NCBI GenBank assembly: GCA_025359905.1
Contig: JANYDF010000122.1
Location: forward strand, 1 to 51,946
DNA from: Rhodospirillales bacterium
GTDB lineage: Bacteria > Pseudomonadota > Alphaproteobacteria > Acetobacterales > Acetobacteraceae
DNA length: 51,946 nt
Reading direction: 5' to 3'
Shown piece after piece: positions 11,095-18,523 of the stretch (its first letter is position 1; each line of letters opens with the position of its first letter). The position numbers and the translations under genes were made by a program. The notes under the pieces are model-generated. The model saw only the letters and a program-made list of their open reading frames with translations, had not been told where the DNA came from and searched no databases.

Positions 11095-12759
11095 CTACGG
11101 CGTCACTGTCACCTTGGTGCCGACCGAGGCAATGCCATTGGCCACCACGTAGAGCGTGCTGGCGCCGCTTTCGATGCTTGCGGGCAAAGTAAAGCTGGTC
11201 GCCGATGCCGTTGCCCGCTTGACCGAGCGTGTGAAGCCAAACGTCCGGGCGTAGGCGACGTGTTGCGTCGCCTTATTCACAATGCGAACCAGCGGGAAGT
11301 TGGTATCCGCCTGCCCGTCATCGCCCAGCGAGGCCCCCTGCGTGAGACCGCTCAACTGGGTGCCTTGCAGCTTATAGGTGCTCCCCGGTGCCAGGGAGGT
11401 GCTGGAAAGCGCATTCACCTGTGGCCGCCATGCCGACGTGACGCAACAAGCCGCCGGAAGGATGGAGGCAGTGCCGTAGTCGGTTTCCGTGCCGAAGATG
11501 TCGCCGGTCGGCAGTACCAGGAAATTCACCTCGTATGCGGACAGCGCCGCTGAATCGGGGAGGTCAGGCAACTGTGTGTAGCTGACGCCATCGAACACGA
11601 AGAAATGCGTCGGTGACGGGAATTCGGTGAACTTGGTCCAGGTTGCCGGGCTTGCGGCAAGCAGCATCGTGCCGTTGGTCTGAACAGCGGCCGGGGCGTC
11701 GGACATTGTGTAGTTGATACCGCCGATTTGCGGCAGGAACGGACCGGCGGACCAGTGCGACGTCGTGCTATTGAACTTCGCCGTCGGCACCGGATGATTT
11801 TCCACCGGCAAGCTGTTGGTCGCGCCGAACGCGTAGACGAAGCCAGTTGGCAGCAAGACTTGCGTTGGCGCTTCGTACGTCTTGATCGCGCCATAACAGC
11901 CAGACAACCGCCGCACCGTGCTGCCCGCGCTCGTCCAAGTCCCGGTAGCGGGAGAGAATTGCTCCGACGCGGTGCCGCAGGGCGGCGGCGGCGAGTTGTA
12001 GTTGGCGTCGACCGTCAGCAAGTTGCCATTCGGCAGCAGCGTCCAGTTTTCTTCATCATTGATGTCGAGTTTTCCAGATCCGATCGCCGTCCAGGTCAGC
12101 GTGACCGGGTCGAGGATCGCGGCCTGGGTGGTGCAGCAATTGGACAGCATGAACCGCCCATCGGGCAGCACGATGCCGGACGCATCGCCGATGGTCGTCC
12201 AACCAGCCGGCGGTGGCACGTCGGCCCAGGTATCGGTCTGCGGATCGTAGATGGCGCCCTGCGTGGTCCACACCGAGTCGCAGCCTGCGCCGTTGTATTC
12301 GCCGCCCTCGACGATCATACGCCCGTCGGGCAGCACGGCGGAGGCAAAAAAGCGCGGCGCGTAGCCGTTCGGCATCGGTGCGGCCGTCGTCCATGTGCCT
12401 TTGGCGTAGCTGCCGGTGTTGTCGGGCCGCAGCTTTAACCATGTGCCAGAGCACGACTCATGCGCCATCACCGAACCGTCGGTCAGCACCACGGCGTTGC
12501 TGATGGCCGCGCCGGTGGAGATTTGCGACCAAGCGGCGGCGCCAACAGTTGCCGGTTGCGCCTTCTGGAGCGGCTTGACGACCGGTTTGGGGTTGGCGTG
12601 TTCGGCGCGAAACTGCTGCCATGCGGCCGGATCCTGCCGCAACTGCTTCAGCACCGCATATGGCAGCGGCGGCAGCGCCGGGTGCGCTTGATCGGCGCGC
12701 GCTGGACTAACCGCAGCCAGCAATGCCGCGTAGACGGCGGCGCGGTAAGCGAAGCGCAT
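11095..12759 (-). CDS. Exported kelch-repeat (galactose-oxidase-like beta-propeller) protein
   Basis: A 554-residue secreted protein. A Sec signal peptide (MRFAYRAAVYAALLAAV, cut after ARA at residue 22) is followed by kelch-type blades. Examples are GTWTTAAPMPNG, SAVLPDGRMIVEGGEYNG, AIYDPQTDTWADV and NWTLLPNGNLLTVDAN, each pairing a Gly-rich turn with a W or Y. The last ~110 residues look like an Ig/E-set module, as in galactose-oxidase-type proteins. I see no clear copper-site pattern, so oxidase activity should not be assumed. The ATG at 12759 is preceded by GGAGGAAAACTC, a strong ribosome binding site, and a promoter-like sequence lies upstream at 12823-12851. A start at 12840 would add 27 non-signal residues. 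Confidence 0.8.
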   Translation of the reverse strand: MRFAYRAAVYAALLAAVSPARADQAHPALPPLPYAVLKQLRQDPAAWQQFRAEHANPKPVVKPLQKAQPATVGAAAWSQISTGAAISNAVVLTDGSVMAHESCSGTWLKLRPDNTGSYAKGTWTTAAPMPNGYAPRFFASAVLPDGRMIVEGGEYNGAGCDSVWTTQGAIYDPQTDTWADVPPPAGWTTIGDASGIVLPDGRFMLSNCCTTQAAILDPVTLTWTAIGSGKLDINDEENWTLLPNGNLLTVDANYNSPPPPCGTASEQFSPATGTWTSAGSTVRRLSGCYGAIKTYEAPTQVLLPTGFVYAFGATNSLPVENHPVPTAKFNSTTSHWSAGPFLPQIGGINYTMSDAPAAVQTNGTMLLAASPATWTKFTEFPSPTHFFVFDGVSYTQLPDLPDSAALSAYEVNFLVLPTGDIFGTETDYGTASILPAACCVTSAWRPQVNALSSTSLAPGSTYKLQGTQLSGLTQGASLGDDGQADTNFPLVRIVNKATQHVAYARTFGFTRSVKRATASATSFTLPASIESGASTLYVVANGIASVGTKVTVTP

Positions 12760-12822
12760 GAGTTTTCCTCCGACTGGAAGACCGACATTTTTGGCAGCCG
12801 GTCCGCTGCGTTTGTTAACTAA

Positions 12823-12851
12823 AATATACCGATCCTGCACAGGCCCTGCAA
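12823..12851 (-). promoter_or_regulatory. Candidate sigma-70 promoter for kelch gene
   Basis: On the minus strand TTGCAG (12851-12846) and TATATT (12828-12823) are separated by exactly 17 bases, and lie about 63 bases before the kelch-protein start codon in an unusually AT-rich patch. The -10 matches consensus at 5 of 6 positions, the -35 at only 3 of 6. It is inferred from sequence only. Confidence 0.4.
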
Positions 12852-12869
12852 GCGGATACCCGCAGCGTG

Positions 12870-14042
12870 TTACTTCATCACCAGATCAATCGGCGCGCGC
12901 GACAGGCTCTCCGCCCCGTTTTCGCCCACCAGCGAGGTCCGCCCCAGCGTCATTGCCAGCCCGTTGGCGGCGTCGAACGCGATGATGTGGATGAAGAACA
13001 CCATGCCTGGCTGCGCCAGCGTGGCTTGCCCGGCGAACAGCATCGGCCAGTCCATCCAGTTCGGTGCATAGGTGGTGCCCAGCGAGTAACCGCAGGCATT
13101 CAACCGGAAGGCCCGCATGCCGCGCGCATCCAGCGCCGCCGCATGCGCCTCGAACACCGCACTCAGCGGTTCGCCGGGCCGCAACGCTGCTTCCGCCGCG
13201 TGCAGCGATTCGGCGCAGGCCGCGTGCATGGCCAGCAGGCGCGGATCGGGCTGCCCGATCACGAAGGTGCGCATCAGGCAAGCGTGGTAATGCCGGTACG
13301 CCCCGGCGAATTCCAACGTGAGTTGGTCGTTGGCGTCCAGATGGCGGCGGCCGGTGTAGTAGCGGCACATCTGCGCCCCGGCGCCCGAGCCGATAATGTA
13401 TTCATTGGCCGGATCGTCGCCGCCGCCCTGGAACACGGCAGCTTGCATGTCGGCCAGAATATCGCCCTCGAACGCGCCCGGCGCCGTGCGTGCCACGGCG
13501 GCGTCGTAGGCCGCATCGACCAACTCGCCCGCCCGGCGCACATAGGCAATCTCGGCCGGGCTCTTGATCAGCCGCAGCAACGAAATCAGATCGGACGCAT
13601 CGGTCAGCCGCGCAAACCCGTCCAGCGCGGCACTCAGCCGCTGACCGTTGCGCGCGGTCAGGCCATAGGCTTCCCATTCCACCCCCAGCGTGCCGCCGGC
13701 GCAGTCCAGGCCGTCCAGCATCTCGCGCAACTCATCGGCCGGCGATGCCCCGGCGCGGTCGACCCAGACGCGAACATCTTCAACAATGGACGTGAAGCGC
13801 GCTTGCAACGCGTCGGGCGCCCGCAGCAGCAGCGCCATACGGCCGTCATCGGTCAGGATCAGGCACTGAAAATACACGTAGCCGAACGTGTCGTAGCCGC
13901 TCAGCCAATACATGCTTTCCTGGCGGAAAATCAGCAGCGCCCGCAGCCCGCGCGACTGCATTGCGGCCACCGTCGCCGCCCGCCGCCCGTCGAGCTCGGC
14001 ACGGCTGAAATGGATGTGTTCGCCTTGCTTGATGACCGCCAT
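12870..14042 (-). CDS. M24-family (pita-bread) hydrolase lacking canonical metal ligands
   Basis: A 390-residue two-domain protein of the creatinase/aminopeptidase P fold. The N-terminal domain (1-155) has SMYWLSGYDTFGYVYFQCL. The C-terminal pita-bread domain has LTLEFAGAYRHYHACLMRTF (241-260), GYSLG (318-322) and GENGAESL. My alignment by eye puts E244, C255, Y319, H352 and G367 at the five usual metal-ligand positions (D, D, H, E, E), so it is probably not a metallopeptidase. Creatinase is a known metal-free relative, and DoeA-type ectoine hydrolases belong to the same superfamily; the substrate here is unknown. The start at 14042 is where family homology begins. It is divergent from the EamA permease gene, 133 bases away, possibly its transporter. 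Confidence 0.8.
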   Translation of the reverse strand: MAVIKQGEHIHFSRAELDGRRAATVAAMQSRGLRALLIFRQESMYWLSGYDTFGYVYFQCLILTDDGRMALLLRAPDALQARFTSIVEDVRVWVDRAGASPADELREMLDGLDCAGGTLGVEWEAYGLTARNGQRLSAALDGFARLTDASDLISLLRLIKSPAEIAYVRRAGELVDAAYDAAVARTAPGAFEGDILADMQAAVFQGGGDDPANEYIIGSGAGAQMCRYYTGRRHLDANDQLTLEFAGAYRHYHACLMRTFVIGQPDPRLLAMHAACAESLHAAEAALRPGEPLSAVFEAHAAALDARGMRAFRLNACGYSLGTTYAPNWMDWPMLFAGQATLAQPGMVFFIHIIAFDAANGLAMTLGRTSLVGENGAESLSRAPIDLVMK

Positions 14043-14175
14043 GACCGTGCCCCGCCCGAAAACCGGTGCAACGTGGCATGGCGGCGCGCATCGCCGCAAC
14101 GCGCCGGGCGCGGTTGTCCCATGCCGCCGCCGCCCGCATGCTTGTCTGAACCATCTCGCCGCCGAAGGAGCCACC

Positions 14176-15090
14176 GTGCCGCGCCGCGACCATCTCGACG
14201 CCCGGGCTATCGCGGTGGTGGTGCTGCTGTGCGCCCTGTGGGGCTTTCAGCAAACGGCCGTAAAATTGGACGTGGCGGGCGGGCTGCCGCCGGTGCTGCA
14301 AGCCACCGTGCGCTCGGCGGGGGCGGCGTTGCTCGGCTGGGTTTGGATCGGCTGGCGGCAGAATTGGCGCACCGCCAACGCGCTGTTTCGCTACGACGCG
14401 TTCTTCTGGCCCGGCGCGTTGCTGGCGCTGATTTTCGGCGTCGAATTCGCAATGATCTTCGTCGGCGTGCAACTCACGACGGCTTCGCGCGCCGTGCTGT
14501 TCTTGTATTCAGCACCGTTCTTCACCGCCGCAGGCGCGCATTTTCTGGTGCCGGGCGAGCGGCTGCGGCTGTCGCAGTTTTTCGGATTGGTGATCGCTTT
14601 CGCCGGCGTCGGCGTGGCGTTTGCCGATGGCCTGACCAGCGGGCGGCATAATTTATCGGGCGACGTGCTGTGCGGCGTGTCCGGCCTGTTGTGGGCGGTG
14701 GCCAGCATCGTCATCAAAATCAGCCCCGGCGTGCGCGGCGTGCCGGCGGCGCGGCTGCTGGTGGTGCAGCTTGGCGGCTCGGTGCCGGTGCTGCTGCTGT
14801 GCTCGCTGCTGCTCGGCGAGTCCTGGGCGCTGCCGCATATCGGCGCGGTGGCCTGGGGGCTGCTCGCCTACCAAACCGTGGTGGTCGCCTTCGCCAGTTA
14901 CTTGGCGTGGTTCTGGCTGCTGCTGGTCTACCCGGCCGGGCGGCTGTCGGGTTTCACCTTTCTCACCCCGCTGTTTGGCATCCTCAGCGGCGGCCTTGTG
15001 CTGGGCGAGCCGCTGACCGTGTCGCTGCTGACCGGGCTGGCCGCCATCGCGGTTGGGCTGCGCTTCCTCAACCGGCGCAACCGCGCCTGA
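14176..15090 (+). CDS. EamA/DMT-family permease
   Basis: A 304-residue inner-membrane protein with about ten hydrophobic segments arranged as two EamA repeats (first from IAVVVLLCALWGFQQTAVKL, second from GDVLCGVSGLLWAVASIVIK). The drug/metabolite transporter superfamily usually exports or exchanges small metabolites; the substrate is unknown. The start is a GTG at 14176 with AAGGAG 6 bases upstream. Codons further upstream are open but antisense to the M24 gene and not family-like. The stop codon lies inside a run of 17-bp tandem repeats. Confidence 0.87.
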   Translation: MPRRDHLDARAIAVVVLLCALWGFQQTAVKLDVAGGLPPVLQATVRSAGAALLGWVWIGWRQNWRTANALFRYDAFFWPGALLALIFGVEFAMIFVGVQLTTASRAVLFLYSAPFFTAAGAHFLVPGERLRLSQFFGLVIAFAGVGVAFADGLTSGRHNLSGDVLCGVSGLLWAVASIVIKISPGVRGVPAARLLVVQLGGSVPVLLLCSLLLGESWALPHIGAVAWGLLAYQTVVVAFASYLAWFWLLLVYPAGRLSGFTFLTPLFGILSGGLVLGEPLTVSLLTGLAAIAVGLRFLNRRNRA

Positions 15091-15151
15091 CGACTTGCAG
15101 CGCCTGACGACTTGCGGCACCTGACGGCTTGGACCGCCTGACTACTTGCAG
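15084..15151. repeat. Four 17-bp tandem repeats spanning two convergent stop codons
   Basis: Four head-to-tail 17-bp units run at 15084-15100, 15101-15117, 15118-15134 and 15135-15151 (consensus CGCCTGACGACTTGCAG). Units 1 and 2 differ by one base and units 1 and 4 by one; unit 3 is more diverged. The EamA stop TGA (15088-15090) is in unit 1 and the minus-strand stop (15142-15144) is in unit 4. The repeat therefore fills the whole 51-base gap between the two genes. Confidence 0.85.
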
Positions 15152-15483
15152 CCGCCAAGCTGCTTTTCAGCGATGGCGAAGGCCACCTTGCCCGCCGCCT
15201 TCACCTCGACACCTGTCACCACGCACGGCTTGCCGCCCTTCGGCGTCACCTTCACGTCGTATATCCCCGGCGCGACGCCGGTAATCTTCAGCCGCTCATC
15301 CGCCGAGACCGCATGGTCCGGGTCGTTGGCGGTCTGCTCGGCGCCCCATTTGGTGGTGCCGGGCGGGGCAAGCTGCACGCTGGTCAGTTCATGCGTGGTC
15401 TGGTTCCAGAACAGCATATCCTTGGCCAGCGCGGGCGTGGCGATCAGCGCGGCGGCGGTGGCTGTGAGCAAAAGCCGGTGCAT
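15142..15483 (-). CDS. Small secreted protein of unknown function
   Basis: A 113-residue protein with a clear signal peptide (MHRLLLTATAAALIATPALA, cut before KDM). The mature part of about 93 residues begins KDMLFWNQTTHEL, looks like a small beta-sandwich (ITGVAPGIYDVKVT) and has two cysteines that could pair (KPCVVTG and GGCK). I do not recognise a named family; similar small exported proteins seem common in Acetobacteraceae (recollection only). It starts 15 bases after the stop of the family III CoA-transferase gene, with its GGAG ribosome binding site in that gap. It may thus be the last gene of the CoA-transferase operon. Confidence 0.75.
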   Translation of the reverse strand: MHRLLLTATAAALIATPALAKDMLFWNQTTHELTSVQLAPPGTTKWGAEQTANDPDHAVSADERLKITGVAPGIYDVKVTPKGGKPCVVTGVEVKAAGKVAFAIAEKQLGGCK

Positions 15484-15498
15484 GGTTGACGTCTCCGG

Positions 15499-16719
15499 TT
15501 AGCCGCGCCTCGCGCGGAAGGCGATGCCGTCGCGGACCAAGGCAGCAATGTCGTCCGCCGAATAGCCGTGCTCGGCTAGAATCGCATCGGTATCGGCGGC
15601 GAAGCGCGGCGGCTTGCGCCGTGTGCCGCCCGGCGTGCGCGACAGCTTGATCGGCGTGCCGAGCGCCCTGTAGCCGTCCAGTTCCGTCACCATTGCGCGC
15701 GCCGCCGTGTGCGGCGCGGCCATCGCCTCATCCACCGCCAGCACCGGCCCCATCGGCAGGCCCTGGCGCAACAGCTTGTCCGTGAGCGCGTGCCCGTCTT
15801 GCTCGGCGAACGCGCTCGCCAGTTGTCCGGTCAGCGCCGGGCGGTTCACCAGCCGGTCGCGGTTGGTCAGGAAGCGCGGATCGCTGGCCAAATCCGCCCG
15901 CTCCAGCGCCTCGGCCAGCTTGCGGAATTGCGCGTCGTTGCCGATGGCAATGAAGATGTCGCAGGTCGCTGTGGGGTATTTCTCGTACGGCGCGATGTTC
16001 GGATGCGGATTGCCCAGCGGCATCGGCCGCTTGGCGTTCAGAAAGAAATTCGCCGCCTGCGGGTGCAGCAGCGCCATGCCGCAATCGTGCAGCGTCATGT
16101 CCAAATACTGCCCAAGGCCAGAGCGCGCCCGTTCCTGCAACGCCAGCAGAATCCCGATCACCGAATACAGTCCGGTGGCGAGGTCCACCACCGGCGTGCC
16201 CATCCGCAGCGGCCCGGTCGATGGGTCGCCGTTGATGCTCATCAGCCCGGTCATCGCCTGCAACACCGCATCATATCCCGGCAGCCCGCCGAGCGGACCC
16301 TCGCCGCCAAAGCCGGACACGCGGCAATGCACCAGGCGGGGGAACTTCGCCGCCAGCGATTCCTTGTAGCCCAGGCCCCATTTCTCCATGGCGCCCGGCT
16401 TGAAATTCTCCACCAGCACGTCGGCGTCTTCCAGCAGGCGCAGCAGCACCGCGCGGCCCTCGGGCTTGCCGAGGTCGAGCGCCAGTGCGCGCTTGTTGCG
16501 GTTGACGCCGATGAAATAGCTGGCGTCGCCGTCCTGGAACGGCGGTCCCCAATCGCGGGTTTCATCGCCCTGCGGCGGCTCGATCTTGATCACGTCGGCC
16601 CCGTGATCGGACAGGATCATGGTGCAATACGGCCCGCCCAACACGCGGGTCAGGTCGATCACCTTGGTGCCGGCCAATGCTCCGGCTGACTGCGCCACGC
16701 CCATATTGCCGTCCGTCAC
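15499..16719 (-). CDS. Family III CoA-transferase (CaiB/BaiF/formyl-CoA transferase type)
   Basis: A 406-residue enzyme moving CoA between a carboxylic acid and an acyl-CoA. Motifs include VIDLTRVLGGPYCTMIL near the N-terminus, DVIKIEPPQGDETR, NRNKRALALDL, DVLVENFKPG and the region GTPVVDLATGLYS, whose Asp corresponds to the catalytic Asp169 of formyl-CoA transferase. Length is normal for the family. The GTG start at 16719 overlaps the stop of the upstream gene as GTGA and has GGAG upstream; the ATG at 16704 is an alternative. Its coupling to two class I CoA-transferase subunits suggests one acyl-CoA pathway with two CoA-transfer steps. The acid is unknown. Confidence 0.9.
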   Translation of the reverse strand: MTDGNMGVAQSAGALAGTKVIDLTRVLGGPYCTMILSDHGADVIKIEPPQGDETRDWGPPFQDGDASYFIGVNRNKRALALDLGKPEGRAVLLRLLEDADVLVENFKPGAMEKWGLGYKESLAAKFPRLVHCRVSGFGGEGPLGGLPGYDAVLQAMTGLMSINGDPSTGPLRMGTPVVDLATGLYSVIGILLALQERARSGLGQYLDMTLHDCGMALLHPQAANFFLNAKRPMPLGNPHPNIAPYEKYPTATCDIFIAIGNDAQFRKLAEALERADLASDPRFLTNRDRLVNRPALTGQLASAFAEQDGHALTDKLLRQGLPMGPVLAVDEAMAAPHTAARAMVTELDGYRALGTPIKLSRTPGGTRRKPPRFAADTDAILAEHGYSADDIAALVRDGIAFRARRG

Positions 16720-17453
16720 GCCGCGTTCTCCCCCCACACCCGGCGGCAGAATGCCGGGTAGGTCGCCGCCATTCGGGCATGCACCGGGCCGCGAAGCAAG
16801 GCCAGTTGGGCGGGCGACGGGTCTGGCGTTTGCGCAGCCTCGGCAGGCGCGTCGTAGTCGAACCCGGTCTCGGCCCGCACGCTGTCCGCCGTTTCGCCCG
16901 GATGCACGCTGGCCAGCCGGAACCGCGCGCCGTCGAAGCCGAACACGCAGCGCCCGGTCACCAGCGCCTGCGCGGTGCCGCGCCGCACCACGCCGGGTGC
17001 CGAGACGCCAGCCGCCGAAATGTGATCGACCTTCGGCACCAGCACCCGGCGCGAGTGTTCCTCGCGGAACAGGATGGTGCGCGGCACCGTCAGATACATG
17101 AACGCCGAGCCAAAACTGCCGGGAAACCGCGCCCCGGTGCCGGGCCAGTCGCCGGTGCCGATCAGGTTCAAATTGGCCTGCCCGTCGATCTGCCCGCCGC
17201 CGAGGAAGAATAAATCGATGCGGCCTTGCCCGGCGAGGTCGAACAACTCGCGCGTCCCTTCGGTGAACGGGTTCTTGCGCTGCAAATGCAGCAGCGACAG
17301 CCGCACATCCAGCCCGCCCAGCTTGACCAGCCAGCACGCCGCCGCCGGAATGGCCGAGGCCGCACCGACCGCGATATGCCGCGCGGGCGGGGCGGCGGGG
17401 TCGAGGATCAGCCGCGCAATGGCGGCGATCAGCCGTTCCTCGGGCTGGATCAT
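16716..17453 (-). CDS. Class I CoA-transferase beta subunit (GctB/IpdB-like)
   Basis: A 245-residue protein resembling glutaconate CoA-transferase subunit B (IDLFFLGGGQIDGQANLN, GTGARFPGSFGSAF, then SVHPGETADSVRAETGFDYD). In true transferases this subunit carries the catalytic Glu in an ESG or ENG motif. Here that position falls in RLSLLHLQRKN, with no Glu visible. This recalls IpdB of actinobacterial steroid-ring breakdown, where the IpdAB pair acts as a ring-opening hydrolase rather than a transferase; whether that applies here is inference. The ATG overlaps the subunit A stop (ATGA) and the gene's own stop overlaps the next start (GTGA). Confidence 0.85.
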   Translation of the reverse strand: MIQPEERLIAAIARLILDPAAPPARHIAVGAASAIPAAACWLVKLGGLDVRLSLLHLQRKNPFTEGTRELFDLAGQGRIDLFFLGGGQIDGQANLNLIGTGDWPGTGARFPGSFGSAFMYLTVPRTILFREEHSRRVLVPKVDHISAAGVSAPGVVRRGTAQALVTGRCVFGFDGARFRLASVHPGETADSVRAETGFDYDAPAEAAQTPDPSPAQLALLRGPVHARMAATYPAFCRRVWGENAA

Positions 17454-18259
17454 GCCACCGCGTCCGTCACGTAGCGCGCGAGGTAGTCGGCAAACCCCGT
17501 GTCGCTGCGCGCCAGTTTGGAATATTCGGTCAAATGCGCCGCGTCCGCTTCATACTCGTCGAGCAACCCGGACGGCCACGCCCCGCGCGGCGCCCGTGCC
17601 ACGGCCTCGATATACACCCCGGAAATCGTGCCCGCCGCCATGCGCTCGTCGTCGAGCAGGCTGCCGGGAAAATGCCGCTCCACCGTCACCAGCGTGCGCT
17701 GCGACGCATGCGCGATGGTGGCCAGTTCGCGCCTGCGCCCGACATAAACATTGCCTTCGTCGTCGGCGCACACAGCATGAAACGCCGCGACTTCCGGCGA
17801 CAGCGCGGGCAGCAGCAGAATCGGATCGCCGCTGGCGAACGGGTTTTCGACCACTTTCCAGTCGGGCCGGTGCGCGATCAGATCGCTGCCCAGCACGCCG
17901 CGCAACGGCATGAACGGCACGCCTTTCTCGGCAGCCTGCAGCATGGTGTGGATGGCCGGGCAGGTCGCGTCTGTCACCTGCAAGGTGCCTGCCGCCAGCG
18001 CGCGGGCGAAGCGCGGCGCCAGCCCTGTCTCACCGATGGAGACCGCCGAGGTTTGCAGGCTTGCCACACATCCTGCGCCGATCAGCAGGTCGCACACATA
18101 GCCCGACACCGGCACGCCCAGCAGGCGCAAGCCGCGCACGCCGCGCCGCACCAAGGCGCGGGCGAAGGCGGCGGGGGTGAGCGAGTTGTCGGGCGGAATG
18201 GCCAGCAGCGCGCCATCCGGCACCCGTGCGGCAAGGTCAGCGAGCGCCACGAATGCCAT
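17450..18259 (-). CDS. Class I CoA-transferase alpha subunit (GctA/IpdA-like)
   Basis: A 269-residue protein matching the alpha subunit of the glutaconate CoA-transferase family: PDGALLAIPPDNSLTPAAF, YVCDLLIGAGCV, GVPFMPLRGVLGSDL, then PFASGDPILLLPALSPEVA and a C-terminal YLARYVTDAV. It should form a heteromer with the product of the coupled downstream gene. The ATG at 18259 is preceded by AGGAGG and is where family similarity begins; an open extension upstream runs through 13-bp repeats and is not protein-like. First gene of the CoA-transferase operon. Confidence 0.88.
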   Translation of the reverse strand: MAFVALADLAARVPDGALLAIPPDNSLTPAAFARALVRRGVRGLRLLGVPVSGYVCDLLIGAGCVASLQTSAVSIGETGLAPRFARALAAGTLQVTDATCPAIHTMLQAAEKGVPFMPLRGVLGSDLIAHRPDWKVVENPFASGDPILLLPALSPEVAAFHAVCADDEGNVYVGRRRELATIAHASQRTLVTVERHFPGSLLDDERMAAGTISGVYIEAVARAPRGAWPSGLLDEYEADAAHLTEYSKLARSDTGFADYLARYVTDAVA

Positions 18260-18351
18260 GAATCCTCCTGCACACAGCCGGTGCCGCGCAGGCGTAGCGC
18301 CGCGCGGCTGGCGGGTGCAAGCGGCAGTGTTGCTGCTGCTGACGGCCCAAT

Positions 18352-18403
18352 CGACAATGCAACTCGACGATGCAACGCGACGATGCAACGCGACGATGCC
18401 GCC
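18352..18403. repeat. Four 13-bp tandem repeats upstream of CoA-transferase operon
   Basis: Units of 13 bp occur at 18352-18364, 18365-18377, 18378-18390 and 18391-18403. The two central units are identical (CGACGATGCAACG) and the outer ones are degenerate. They lie 93-144 bases before the CoA-transferase alpha-subunit ATG, where a promoter is expected, and directly next to a 10-bp stem-loop. Confidence 0.75.
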
Positions 18404-18429
18404 GATGGCGCTGGAGGAGCAGCGCCATC
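18404..18429 (-). terminator. Perfect 10-bp stem-loop after ornithine decarboxylase gene
   Basis: GATGGCGCTG (18404-18413) and CAGCGCCATC (18420-18429) form a perfect stem with a 6-base loop, 95 bases past the ornithine decarboxylase stop in the direction of its transcription. It probably ends or stabilises that transcript. No U-tract follows; instead 13-bp repeats do. Confidence 0.45.
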
Positions 18430-18523
18430 CGTCACCTGTCCGAATGCAGCAATGCGCGGCACTTTTTTGCATCCGGCCGATGCTAAATCCGGTGGGGCAT
18501 CCCCGGCACCCCGCCCGCCCGGC

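Noticed and set aside
16720-17337. Fusion of the family III CoA-transferase with upstream codons
   Set aside because: The upstream part is an out-of-frame reading of the beta-subunit gene; the GTGA junction marks the true start.
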